Made by a program: the position numbers and the translations under genes. Of a stretch of DNA of 64,000 nt, positions 53,986-64,000 are shown one piece after another. The notes under the pieces are model-generated. The model did not search any database. It was given only the letters and a program-made list of their open reading frames with translations, and was not told where the DNA came from. The number at the start of each line of letters is the position of its first letter. Within the stretch, counting starts at the first letter, position 1. This stretch comes from Brachycybe producta (taxonomy: Eukaryota; Arthropoda; Diplopoda; Playtdesmida; Andrognathidae), in the NCBI GenBank assembly GCA_036925085.1, contig JAUPFP010000002.1, forward strand, positions 2,316,550 through 2,380,549, read 5' to 3'.

Positions 53986-54990
53986 TTAGGGACCGGACGG
54001 CTTCTCTGGCAGTGTCGCGAAAGTGGAGCCCATCCACTCCGCAGCCCACCGACGTGCCCACCACAAGCACATCTGGGTGTTACGCCACCCAAAACCATTA
54101 TCGAAGACCGTCCCCCTAAGACGGCTTTCCTCCAGGGCTCGGAATTCCTCGAAAGGAATATCCTGGAGTTGCGGACGCGTATGAAGCGTCCGACTTGTTA
54201 GGAGGTCCACCAGGGCGACCGCGGGCTCGGTCTCGCACCCTGGTAGAGGCTCAGTAATGAACTGTCCAGCCATACCTCCTAAGTCGCATCCCAGCAAACG
54301 TTGGATGAATGGGGCTGCACGCCGGGCTAGACGCACTATCCCGGCATCTAGTCCCACCACATCCAAAATAGCAAACGTTTGCTGGACCGGATTTACGACT
54401 ATAACAACCGGAAAACCTCCACAACCAAACGCCACCACATGGCGCATGTTGTACGGCGGTAGCTTTGCTACCCACGGCTCTGGAAGTGGCTCATCTAGAC
54501 GGTAGTAGCCGTGGTATTGGCAACCCTCCATTCCCGGCTGGTCCTGCCAGAGACCAAGCCGGTTATTCAGATACACCTCTGCATCTGAATACGGGGGCAA
54601 TGTGCCAATACGCCGTCCCTCAGCCTCAGGCCTAGGGGAGGTCAACGTTTCAGGTCCTAGGGTATCGAATACCCCAATGCCATGGACCGGAGAGAAGGGT
54701 GTACCCCCACTGGGGGTCACGGGGTCACTTCTTGCGGGAACACTGACTCCTGCAACCGAGGTTCCTTCGCCCCTAGGTGAGGGCAAAGTCACACGGTGCA
54801 GGGTTCCCACTGCTCGAGCCCGCAGGCTCGAGACCGCATCCACCTTCGGGGAGGATGGAGGCGTGCCGACCAAAACGTCGCGCATCGACCTACCATCCAT
54901 CCGCGCCGCCTCAACGGGATGGGTATGGACCGGTTGACTCCCGGCCGGCGTGCTTGCCTGAGCACGCCGGGACTCCTCCTTTTCTGCCAC
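53986..54990 (-). CDS. B post-pol ORF, C-terminal part with conserved domain
   Basis: 334 residues. It shows that the Lys/Ser/Pro-rich part (PAGSQPVHTHPVEAARMDGRSMRDVLVGTPPSSPK) is joined in frame to the conserved domain YLNNRLGLWQ, YHGYYRLDEPLPEPW, HVVAFGCGGFPVVIVV, RLLGCDLGG, FRALEESRLRG and WWARRWAAEW, ending at a TAG before the LTR. This is the most complete copy of the domain in the window. The start at 54990 is only the first Met of the open segment; the real N-terminus lies upstream, beyond frame changes. Confidence 0.72.
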   Translation of the reverse strand: MAEKEESRRAQASTPAGSQPVHTHPVEAARMDGRSMRDVLVGTPPSSPKVDAVSSLRARAVGTLHRVTLPSPRGEGTSVAGVSVPARSDPVTPSGGTPFSPVHGIGVFDTLGPETLTSPRPEAEGRRIGTLPPYSDAEVYLNNRLGLWQDQPGMEGCQYHGYYRLDEPLPEPWVAKLPPYNMRHVVAFGCGGFPVVIVVNPVQQTFAILDVVGLDAGIVRLARRAAPFIQRLLGCDLGGMAGQFITEPLPGCETEPAVALVDLLTSRTLHTRPQLQDIPFEEFRALEESRLRGTVFDNGFGWRNTQMCLWWARRWAAEWMGSTFATLPEKPSGP

Positions 54991-56301
54991 GACGCCTCCA
55001 GTTTCGGCTCCCTGGGCCTACTACTGGAGGGTGTCGGACTTCCCTTCCTCACGTCTGGACTTCTTACGGTCCTTATTTTTCTTTTTCTTCCCGTGAGAGG
55101 AAGGTTGACCATGCGTCGGGTCAGACTTAACTGACCCCGACGACTTACTGGGCCGATCAGGCTTAGGCGGGTGGTTAGCCCCCTTCGCCTTCTCGGACTC
55201 CTTCTTCGAAGGTTTTCCGGCCGGAGCCGTACTCTTCTTCGTAGAAGGGCCCTTAGCCGAAGCGACAGCCGAGGATAATTGTCCGGAGACAAATCTTCCT
55301 CGACCATCCTGAAGGAGAGACTTCTCCTTCGGTGCAAGAGTCGGGCGAGAGTCTCCGCTCGAAGCCCCACAGCAGGCGTGAACTTCTTCAATGCCTCCTC
55401 CTTGGCTTTGAGCATCGCCTCTCTCTCTGCGAGAGCCTTGGCTCTGGCAGTGATCTATGCGGCTCTGGACTTTTTCTTGCGCTTCCTTGCGCCGTCCTTC
55501 CTCACCTGCATGGTCGGAAACTCCCCGACGAAGCATCGACGGTCCCCGACCAGGAAGCCACCTTCCTGGACCATGTCCCGTCTAGCTTCGTCCAACCGAT
55601 CCAAGCGGCCTTCTTCTTCGACCAAGGACACAGCCACGGCCTCCAAAGACATTGGATCGGCGGGAAGAACTCCGGGGGATCCCGTCCCAGACGGTTTACC
55701 CTCGGAGGCCGAACTACTCCCGTCAGACTCCGAAGAGCCCTCTGAAGAGGCGTTGTGGCTCCGCCACTGCCTTGAGGCGTCAACCACCGAATCAACGGTG
55801 GTTTCGACCTCCATCTCCGTGTCAATAACTAAGGACGCTCCCAAGGAGACGTCCTCACTGTCCTCGACCACCCTAGACTAGTCTAGGAGGTCTCGAACAG
55901 ACGGAGACCCGGGTTCCGGGGTACTAGCGGTTACCACACCGGGAGCCGCTTTCCCACTGTCAACACCCGCTTCTGCAGCCTCTCCAACCGGAGAAACTAC
56001 CGCCACCACCGACTGAACGGTGGTAGCAGCCGTATCTCTGGAGGGAGACTGCAGGTATCTGCCCCAGAAGGCTCCGACACCGGTCGGAGTCGACTGGGCA
56101 GATTCCGGACCCTCCACGGCCTCTGCCGCCGGGGAATCAACCGATTCCACGGTAGCGTCAGCCGTTTCCGGTCCGCTTGATGATGGGGAGCCCTCCGATC
56201 CCGACTCCAACAGCCTTGCATCCCCCGGATGTAGCGGGCTGAGGGAGGGAGACCGTTGGCCACTCCCGTCACCTTCCTCCTTCTCCTTCTCCGTGGTGAG
56301 C
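54991..56301 (-). pseudogene. B post-pol ORF, N-terminal/central part
   Basis: Matches A 27867-30132 but is broken: a ~615-base deletion near 55343 (joining AAGAGTCGG to GCGAGAGT), small indels near 55020-55070, and a stop at 55878 where A has a sense codon. The Ser/Glu-rich, helical and KKRKKKSRAA segments remain recognisable. Confidence 0.6.
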
Positions 56302-56966
56302 CTATGAATAAGGGAAGAGACCGTTAAAAACAAGTTTTTACCGCGGAAAAGTGAATTCCACGGGCTTTCACCGTGAGAATTCTCGTTTTCACCGTTCAAA
56401 GTCGGTAATCCACGGTCAGAACCGTGTTTTTCCGCCTTCATACGGTGAAAACCACTTTTCCCCCTTTCGGAACCGGTAGAAAGGGTATTCCACAGGATTT
56501 CACCGTGCGAATCACGGTTTCCACCGTCCAAAGTCGGTAAACCACAGTAAAAACCATGGCTAACCACCTTCGGACGGTGAAAACACCTTTTCCCCAAGTG
56601 CCGACGGTTGGAAAGGGCATTGCACGGACTTCTACCGTGCAAAATGCCGTTATCACCATCCAAAGTCGGCAATTCACGGTCAAAACCGTGTCTCACCGCC
56701 TTCGGACGGCGAAAACCACTCCCTGGTGGGCTTCTACCGTCCAAACACCGTCGAACTTCGGCCTTCCCAAGCGAAACGGCGCTCGGACGGGCTGAACCCG
56801 CCGGAAAAGTGCTTTCTACAGTGGTTGGGCCACCATGACAACAGTCATGGCGGCGAAACCACACCCACCACGTGTGTATACGGTCAATGACCGTAAAACA
56901 CACCGTTAAAACAGAAAAGAGAACTGCCAATAGGCAGGAGAAGGAAATTCCCTTAGAGGGACTTAC
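56302..56966 (-). other. Candidate intron with palindromic repeats (B)
   Basis: Minus-strand AAAAA|GTAAGT at 56966 and CTCTTCCCTTATTCATAG|G ending at 56302. Exactly 665 bases, as in A, and the same CCAAAGTCGG-based repeats occur inside. Confidence 0.5.
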
Positions 56967-57561
56967 TTTTTCAATTTTTCTTTCTTTTTCCAGTCTCGGC
57001 ACGCTGTTTAGACGGTGAAAACGTGTAATTTTGGACACACGTGGTGCCGGCGTCCGTTGTTTGTTTAGTTTGCAAACAATATGGCGCCTAGCCGCCAAAT
57101 TCACCGTCTTAGCGGCTAATGGCCGTGCAGTAACGGCTAAAACATCATCAGCCGCCTCATGCATGGTCACCATGGAGATTTCACCGTCGTCTGCCTTTTT
57201 AGGGACCGACACACGGTGAATTCTCCTACACCAAGACTGGACCTGGTGGGTAGAGACATTTACGGTCAATTCTCTTATATTGACACTAATCGGAGATTGC
57301 ACGGAGGTTTTTACGGACGGATTTCTCCGTCCACGGACCGATTTTGTCGGGCCTTTGGCTGGACACCTGGGGATGGGCCGCCCTTGGTTTCTACGGAAAC
57401 CGTGGCGGGCCCCACACACCGCAACATCCGGCCGCCTCCTCTCCCAGCCGTCCGCCCAAACTAGCGGACTGCCGGCTCTCTCCCACCATGGGAAGGACTC
57501 CCAAAGAGTTCCCCACAATAGGGGTCTCCCTGGGGGCTTCCTATTTGAGCATCAAACCCAC

Positions 57562-60500
57562 TCACCTCATACACCCTCGGTCTCCGCGGACGGAGATTGT
57601 ACCGAGGTGGAGGGGGTTATCCGCTTCAGAGTCGGTAGACTCGGACGAAGAAACGGACGGTGGCTTTAGCGCCGGAGTCAATCCACTCCGCGCCGAAGCC
57701 TCCGTGGCGTCGCTGTCTGTACCGGAGGAGGTGTCAGAGACTCCAAGTCCATCTTCCTCCTTCACGGTACAGGTGGGTACGTACGGCTTAAGGTTATCTA
57801 CGTGAAACTGGTCACGCACCTTCCGACCATACCCATCTATGAACTCTATTTCGTAGACCAGGTCGGAGTACTGCGTGACCACCGTACCCCTCTCAGCTTT
57901 ATACGCCAAGCTCCATTTCTTCGCCTGACCAAGCTTCCCAGCCTCTCTTATCCACACCTGATCCCCAGGCTGATAAAGAGGAGGCTCCACACGACCAGCG
58001 TCGTACCGCTCTTTCTGCCTTTTCTGAGCGGCCGTCAAACGTTGACGAGCCTGCTCTTCCACGGCTTGCTGGTCGGGCAAGTCGCGGACTGGACCGTTCG
58101 GAAGGAGGTTGTCAATCTCCATCCGAGGCTCACGGCCAAACAACAACTGATACGTAGAGACTTGCGTACTCTCCTGGACAGCTGTGTTATAAGCCCACAC
58201 GGCGGGCCGTAATTTGTCCCACCAGTCACGCTGTTCCTTGAGGGGATCAAGGTACCGCTTGATGGTTTCCATTACGGTCTTATTCGTATGCTCCGTAAGC
58301 CCATTAGCTTGCGGATGGTACGCCATCGTGAAGTGATGCGCTATATTATAGCGCTCCCGGAACTTCAGCAGGACTTTGCTGGAGAACTTGGACCCACGAT
58401 CCGAGACAAGAGCTCTCGGTGTGCCATACACCGAAAGGATCTCGTCCTTCAGAAATTTCACAACACAGGCGGCCGTGGCCCTTCGTACCGCCCTTGCCAC
58501 ACCATACCGGGTGAAATAGTCAACCATGATTAGTACATAGGTGACTCCACCCACGGAGGCAGGAAACGGTCCAACGAAATCCATTCCCCAGGTATCAACT
58601 GGGTACTCCGGCACAATCGGTTGGAGAAATCCCTGTCTTCGAGCGAACTGTCGCGCTCTCTGACACACCAAACATGACTTAACATATTCGGCAGTGTCCC
58701 GCTTCATACCGATCCAGTAGAAGCGTGAGCGCAGTCTCTGGTAGGTCTTAAACATCCCGAAGTGACCAGCTTCGGGGATGTCATGTAGCTTCCTTAGGCA
58801 GAAAGCCCTGCATGACTTCGGAACTACCAACACAGTTCTCAACCGATCCTGGATGGATCTGATGGCAAACAACAAGTCATCTGCCACCACAAACTTGAAC
58901 CGGAGGTTCGAGTTGGGGTCACGGAAGATTTCACTCTTCACTTTGGAGCACCAGCCATCGGCCTCTTGCTCCTTGATCCAATCCACCTCGGAACGGACGT
59001 GGTAAATAACCTCACCTACGTCGGCTTCGACGTATTCAGGTAAGGAAAGGTCCGCCACATCACGAACAGGATACCGACTCAAAGCGTCGGCATCCACGTG
59101 CAGTGTTTTCTTCCTATACTGAACCTTAAACCGGTACTCTTGAAGCTGCATCTGCCAACGCCCCAACCTGCCTTGCAAGTTTTTGGCTGTCTGCAGATAG
59201 AAAAGAGCATGGTGATCAGTTACGATCACGAACTCCCGGTTAAAGAGGTAAGGACGGAATTTACCCACGGCAAACATGACCGCCAAGCACTCCTGCTCGG
59301 TGACCGAATACCGTGTTTTCGCTCCTTTCATGAGTCGGCTTGCGTACGCCAGAACTCGGGGGACACTTTCCTCCGGTAACTTCTGGTAGACTACGACTCC
59401 CAAGCCGTACCCACTAGCGTCGGTATGGATAATTATCTCACCACGAGGATCGTACATGGTGAGTACCGGCGCTTCGGTTAAAAATGCCTTTAACCGAGCA
59501 AACGCTAGTTTGCACTGATCCGACCACTCGAAGGACGCATCCTTCTTCGTCAAATCGTGCAAAGGCCTTGCCACCTTGGCGAAGTCCTTGATGAACCTTC
59601 GATAGTAACCGGCAAGTCCGAGAAAACTGCGGACGCCTGTCACCGTTGTCAGGACATCAAACTCCTGGACCGCCCGCATGAGATCCGGGTCCGGAGCAAC
59701 TCCCTCGGCACTTACTACGTGACCGAGATAACGCACTTTGTTAAAGCCAAAGAAACATTTCTTCGGCTGGAGTTTCAGCTCCGCCCCTCGTAACAGTCCA
59801 AGGACAGTGGAGAGTCTCTCGAGAAACTGCTCGAAAGTGTTCCCAAAGACGATAATATCGTCCAGGTACACCAGACAAGTCTCCCACTTATGTCCTGCCA
59901 ACAGGAGGTCTAGCGCTCTCTGCATGGTGGCTGGAGCATTACAGAGTCCGAAAGGCATTTTCCGGAACTCAAACAGACCTTGAGAGCAAATAAATGCCGT
60001 CTTCTCAACGTCTGGCTCAGCCATCCTAACCTGCCAGTAACCACTAGCCAGGTCCAAGGTAGCGAAGAACTTCGCACCGGCCAATGAGTCGAGCGCATCA
60101 TCGATGCGAGGCAACAGATACTGATCCAGCTTTGTCTGGGCATTCAGTTTCCGGTAGTCCACACAAAAACGAAAGCCACCATCCTTCTTGCGGACAAGCA
60201 AGATAGGGCTCGCGTAAGGACTACGCGAAGGTTGGATAACCCCTGCATCCAACATCTTTGCCACCTCCTCTTTCTCGACTGCTCTGGCCGCTGGAGCGGT
60301 TCGACGCAATCCTTCACGAACGGGAGGTTGCCCACCGGTATCGATCGTATGTTCGACCAGAGGGGTTTCACCCAACTCTGTGAAGTCGAACGCGAAATGA
60401 TCCCGGCGTGCCAGCAGGAACTCCCGAAGCTGTCTCGCCTCTTCAGGCTTCAGATTGGGACCAATCTTAAGACACTCTTCAAGAGTGGGAGCCGTCGCCA

Positions 60501-62169
60501 CGTTGAGCACTTGGCGTCCGTTTCCGGACGCCCCTCTCAACTTAGACGAGGACTTCCCTGGCCGAACTGTCTTCTGAGTGGGGTCTGCCCCTCTCAACTT
60601 AGACGGCTCTTCCAGCCCTACCACAATGGCAGCCTCCACAGCTTGAGCCGTGGCTACACCCTCTCCTGTTTCCAGGGCAATAGGTGCATTACCCACGTTC
60701 TCAAGCCAGATATCGTACGTACCAAGCCGGTTAGCTGCAGCAATACCTGCCACGGCCAACACACCACGTCCACCTAAGGCTTTCCGGTGTGGCTCCATGA
60801 GAAGCACCTGGCCAGGGCCGGTATGCTCTACCAACATCACGGATACGACACGTCGTACGTGGGCTGGTAGCCAGACATTCTCCCTCAGTCGCTGAGAACA
60901 AACTTCTCCACGCCCGATAGAGGTTCTGGTCTCGGGCAGCTCTGGTGAAACAATGTTCACCCACTCGTCAACCTGCTCGAGTGCCGGCGGATCCACTGGG
61001 AGTTGCCGTCCCTGAGGCAAAGCCCCTGGTATCGGCGATGGAATTGCTTCCACCTCCCTATGTTCTGCAAGTGCTCGATCGGTGAATGCAGCTTGGAGGG
61101 CGTCTGGATGTGCCGTCCAGACATCCTCCCGGAAGTAAACCTTCCGGTGCACGATATCAACCATCAAGCCGAAGCGTGAGGCGTGATCAACGCCCAACAA
61201 CGCTTCGCCCTCTCCTTTCACCAAAAGGAGAGGCACCTTGACGGTTTTCTTGTGGATGGTCAATTCCACATTTGTGACCCCTACTACCTCGATGGAGTGC
61301 CCACCCATTCCAAGAAGGAATGAAGGAACCGCCAGTTCCTCTATAGGCAACTCCATCACTCGTGCCGACGTAATGCTTAGGACCGACTTGTCGGCCCCGG
61401 TGTCTACGATCATCTCCATCAGACGATCGCCTATCGACACCCACACCCTCGGTGAACCTACATCGTAGGCCCGGCTCTGAAGCTCAGGGATGGGAACCCG
61501 CGGGCTCCCACCATCAATCTTCTGCCTCCCGTCCACCTTACCGTCCACACCGGACGGTAATCCCAGAAGTGCGGAAGACTGGGGAACAGTCTCACAAACT
61601 AGAGACTCCCCAGGCACCACAGGAGGTATGGGCACACCAACTCCTCCCGCCTGCTCGATGAGCGCACGATCCAGCACCTCACCACTAGGCATGTAGGGTG
61701 AGGGGGCAAACCAGCGATCCAGCTGGCTGCACACGTCCTCCAATGTGGAGCATGGCGATGGAAATACCCACTGGGTAATTTCTGGGTGCGCAGACCTCGC
61801 CAGAGGCACCCCTGCCTTACACAGGACATCCACATATTTGGAGACCGCCCGGAGGTACGTCCCTCGTTCAGAGCTCAGGCCGTGACAGGCACCTGAGCTT
61901 TGAAGCTTTACCGGTCGCACACCACTCAGTTCGGTGGCGACCGGCGGCAGTTTAACAAGGATCTCTCCTCGTCCTCCACGAGTCGATAGTAGAACTGGCC
62001 ATCGTGAACGGTGGCCAGGTACTTCCGACCCTCCAGCCAGACTGGCGCAATGCCAGCGGTTGACTGGAGGCTCTGACTTTCGCCAGGCACCACTCTGGCA
62101 ACTTGCCCTTTGGCCGCAGCCTTCGGACAATCCTTCCTCAGATGACCCATCTGGTTGCACCCGAAACAA
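57562..62169 (-). CDS. B pol polyprotein
   Basis: One open frame of 1535 residues whose first ~85 overlap gag in a different frame, so expression by frameshifting is likely. Protease MIVDTGADKSVLS (K instead of the usual small residue after DTGAD), RT with LVYLDDIIVFGN, RNase H with IHTDASGYGLGVV, integrase with HDIPEAGHFG...CLVCQRA, GMDFVGPFP, VSDRGSKFS and NGLTEHTNKTVMETI. The catalytic Glu is kept, though the neighbouring Arg is His. A 19-residue insertion (DPTQKTVRPGKSSSKLRGA) before RT is flanked by an 18-19-base direct repeat. The frame ends at a TGA formed within the GAGGTGAGT donor-like site. Confidence 0.9.
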   Translation of the reverse strand: MFRVQPDGSSEEGLSEGCGQRASCQSGAWRKSEPPVNRWHCASLAGGSEVPGHRSRWPVLLSTRGGRGEILVKLPPVATELSGVRPVKLQSSGACHGLSSERGTYLRAVSKYVDVLCKAGVPLARSAHPEITQWVFPSPCSTLEDVCSQLDRWFAPSPYMPSGEVLDRALIEQAGGVGVPIPPVVPGESLVCETVPQSSALLGLPSGVDGKVDGRQKIDGGSPRVPIPELQSRAYDVGSPRVWVSIGDRLMEMIVDTGADKSVLSITSARVMELPIEELAVPSFLLGMGGHSIEVVGVTNVELTIHKKTVKVPLLLVKGEGEALLGVDHASRFGLMVDIVHRKVYFREDVWTAHPDALQAAFTDRALAEHREVEAIPSPIPGALPQGRQLPVDPPALEQVDEWVNIVSPELPETRTSIGRGEVCSQRLRENVWLPAHVRRVVSVMLVEHTGPGQVLLMEPHRKALGGRGVLAVAGIAAANRLGTYDIWLENVGNAPIALETGEGVATAQAVEAAIVVGLEEPSKLRGADPTQKTVRPGKSSSKLRGASGNGRQVLNVATAPTLEECLKIGPNLKPEEARQLREFLLARRDHFAFDFTELGETPLVEHTIDTGGQPPVREGLRRTAPAARAVEKEEVAKMLDAGVIQPSRSPYASPILLVRKKDGGFRFCVDYRKLNAQTKLDQYLLPRIDDALDSLAGAKFFATLDLASGYWQVRMAEPDVEKTAFICSQGLFEFRKMPFGLCNAPATMQRALDLLLAGHKWETCLVYLDDIIVFGNTFEQFLERLSTVLGLLRGAELKLQPKKCFFGFNKVRYLGHVVSAEGVAPDPDLMRAVQEFDVLTTVTGVRSFLGLAGYYRRFIKDFAKVARPLHDLTKKDASFEWSDQCKLAFARLKAFLTEAPVLTMYDPRGEIIIHTDASGYGLGVVVYQKLPEESVPRVLAYASRLMKGAKTRYSVTEQECLAVMFAVGKFRPYLFNREFVIVTDHHALFYLQTAKNLQGRLGRWQMQLQEYRFKVQYRKKTLHVDADALSRYPVRDVADLSLPEYVEADVGEVIYHVRSEVDWIKEQEADGWCSKVKSEIFRDPNSNLRFKFVVADDLLFAIRSIQDRLRTVLVVPKSCRAFCLRKLHDIPEAGHFGMFKTYQRLRSRFYWIGMKRDTAEYVKSCLVCQRARQFARRQGFLQPIVPEYPVDTWGMDFVGPFPASVGGVTYVLIMVDYFTRYGVARAVRRATAACVVKFLKDEILSVYGTPRALVSDRGSKFSSKVLLKFRERYNIAHHFTMAYHPQANGLTEHTNKTVMETIKRYLDPLKEQRDWWDKLRPAVWAYNTAVQESTQVSTYQLLFGREPRMEIDNLLPNGPVRDLPDQQAVEEQARQRLTAAQKRQKERYDAGRVEPPLYQPGDQVWIREAGKLGQAKKWSLAYKAERGTVVTQYSDLVYEIEFIDGYGRKVRDQFHVDNLKPYVPTCTVKEEDGLGVSDTSSGTDSDATEASARSGLTPALKPPSVSSSESTDSEADNPLHLGTISVRGDRGCMR

Positions 62170-63626
62170 GGACCTAGTCGCCGGAGTGAATCTCCCGTAC
62201 GGTCCGTACCACGAGGCGTTGCCGCCGGCTGACCTCCCCCAGAGCCTGCCTGCTTCTTCTTCTTGCCTCCGGTCTTGGCTCCTGCTTTGTCCGACTTGGA
62301 CGGTGCAGCAGCCTTCGCACCCGTTTGGCTCGAAGATGAAGCCTTGGCAGAGCTCCCGGAGCTAGCCGTGGTTCCGGAGGATGGAGCGTTAGCCCGGTCC
62401 TGAGGAACCCCTCTTGTACGGGTAGGTAATTTACCTACTAGAAGCAAATCGGCTTCGACCAGCCATGCCTTTCTGGCATATGCCTCTACCGTACCGGCCT
62501 TGCAACCGATCAACTGATCAGTGATGGCCGTCTGGAGTTTCCGTTTGAAGCGAATGAGCCGACAGCTCTCGTCTTCGCCCGGAGACACTCGGTCGGACAG
62601 TTCCAAGAACCGCCAGTAGAATGCCTGTACAGACTCGGTAGCCCCCTGTTTCATCGATTCAAATTCGCCGAAACAGAGGCGAGCCTGGTTGCTTGTGCTG
62701 AAGCGGCTACGCATAGCATCCTTCAGCTCAGTCCAGGTCAGGTCTGGAAGAGTTTCCACCAACGTGGCGTAATACTCTTCCGCCGGACCGTCTAGCAGAA
62801 ACGTAAAGAAACTGCATCGGGACTCGTCCGCCCAGTGCTGAGCTCGGGCTTTCGCTTCGAACTTGCGGAGAAAAGGCGTCAAGTCCTCTCTGCCGTCGTA
62901 ACGAGCAAAAGAGTGGACGGGGTTAAAGAACCCGAACGCCTGAACCTCCGCTGGAACCGCTGGAGCGGGCGTCCAAGCAGCGGCGCTAACCCTGCGAGGC
63001 TGCCTGCTCCGGTTCCCCGAAACGTCAGACACAGACTCAGCTTATGAGGGGATCATCATCTGAACCCTCGGCTGTTGTCCGGGCACAGCAGGAGCTACCC
63101 GGCCAAGTCCTCGAGGAGATGGCCTGGGTGCTACCCGTGGAGGTACCAACCGGGGAAGTACCGGTGGTTCCTCTCCCCGTGCGCCTTCCCGCACGGGCGA
63201 CAGTGAAAACCGAGGTGCCACCCTCGGCTCAACCGATGACCGGGACAGTCGTCCTTCCAACCGAAGGACATCTATCCCGTAGGCAATCTCAATGAGTTGC
63301 TGCTCGGCCCGGCCCTCACGTGCAGTCTCGTCCGGGATTTCCACCATATCCCTACGGGGAAGATCGCCACGTCCAACCGGACGAGCGACGGTGGAAACTT
63401 GGACAATCGGCCGTGGCCGATCGTCCTCCCCGGTGAGATCACCTTCGGACTCACTGTCTTCTAACGGGTATTCTCCCGGACGGATGTCACGGCGGCGTTT
63501 CCGCACCGTGACCCATTCCTCCGGGAGATCCCCGCCTATGCTACCGCTGGGCCCCTCTGTTTCCAGAGGGTCCCCGCCTTCCGCCCCCCGAAGGGGACGG
63601 TCGACTACGCGGCCGCATAACTCCAA
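61926..63626 (-). pseudogene. B gag, premature stop
   Basis: Starts MELCGRVVDRPLRGAEGG (63626) and keeps WVTVRKRRRDIRPGEYPLEDS. A TAA at about 63042-63044 replaces the Glu codon of A (MIPSEAES). Downstream, the capsid region FFNPVHSFARYDGREDLTPF and zinc knuckle CFGCNQMGHLRKDC (CX2CX4HX4C) are intact, ending LVEDEERSLLNCRRSPPN. A ~24-base in-frame deletion removes part of the FLAGLS segment near 63310. Confidence 0.85.
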
Positions 63627-64000
63627 CCCCGCATCTGCTCCAAGTTCCCGACCTCCCGTCGGTACTTTTGGGGCTCACTCCATTTTTCACCGTAAACGAA
63701 CGGTAAAATCTGGACAAAGCCACCAGATATCGGGTTTCCACCGTCGAAAACGGTAATCCCACGGACAAAAGTCCGTAAAATACCGTACCGAACGGATGGA
63801 ACCGTGCAAAACCGCGGTATCACGGACAAAAGTATGTGTCCCACGGTAAAGTACGGTCAGAGTTTAACTTTACCTGTTTCTACCGCGGTATAACGGACAA
63901 AAGTCCGCTTCCCATGGTGTACTTCACGGTGAAAGACCTTTTACCACTTTCTACCGCGGATCAACGGACAAATGTCCGTACACCACGGTGTACTTGCGGT
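63627..64000 (-). promoter_or_regulatory. B leader, partial
   Basis: Four CGGAC/GTCCG-type units are visible (63761, about 63831, 63894, 63964); the second has one arm mutated (AGTATGTG). The rest of the leader and the 5' LTR lie outside the window. Confidence 0.7.

Larger units (their letters stand above)
53115..64000 (-). mobile_element. B: second A-family gypsy element (5' end beyond window)
   Basis: Same family and order as A on the minus strand: 3' LTR 53115-53908, post-pol region, pol, gag, leader. Differences from A: pol is one open frame, but gag has a stop (63042), the post-pol ORF has a ~615-base deletion near 55343 and a stop at 55878, and pol has a 57-base insertion (60530-60605). 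Confidence 0.92.

Overview
The window is metazoan, most likely invertebrate, nuclear DNA made almost entirely of transposable elements. The reasons are: several Ty3/gypsy LTR retrotransposons with HHCC/DDE integrases, a non-LTR (LINE) element with an APE-type endonuclease, many foldback and MITE-type DNA elements, microsatellites, AT-rich spacers, and no operon-like layout, tRNA, rRNA or clear host gene. The species cannot be fixed from the sequence.

Layout. 1-2000: a degraded transposon-associated gene (475-1231) in AT-rich DNA. 2000-2925: a foldback MITE with TTAA target-site duplications (TSDs) and a truncated sister copy. 2926-11118: element E1, a minus-strand gypsy element with its 5' LTR at 10451-11118; it keeps leader, gag, protease and a post-pol ORF but has lost RT, RNase H, integrase and the 3' LTR. 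E1 sits in the gag remnant of another gypsy element, F (11119-12060). 12061-22838: small repeats, an inverted-repeat element (13471-14854), LTR-C and LTR-A solo copies, and a 5'-truncated LINE on the minus strand.

22843-45224: element E2, a relative of E1, with both 'LTR-C' repeats and the 4-bp TSD AGTC. It is split between RNase H and the integrase zinc finger by a younger 12.6-kb gypsy element, A (26326-38900, TSD TGTA). 45225-53114: several DNA transposons and MITEs, some nested, an LTR-C copy inside a hAT-like element, and a LINE 3' end. 53115-64000: element B, a second copy of family A, minus strand, cut by the window end.

How the parts work together. A and B encode gag (capsid region plus CCHC knuckle) and pol (protease, RT, RNase H, integrase), followed by an unusually long post-pol region of about 4 kb. 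The last ~200 residues of that region are recognisably shared with the env-position ORFs of E1 and E2. The signature is an LNN..W..W block followed by a GHY/GYY..(E)..P(R) block. This protein, which I cannot assign to a known family, is the best candidate for an undescribed component. The leaders are also unusual: phased CGGAC/GTCCG stem-loops in A/B, and AAGATGGCT-loop hairpins plus CACGTG clusters in E1/E2. No element in the window looks fully intact, and every coding copy shows at least one lesion.
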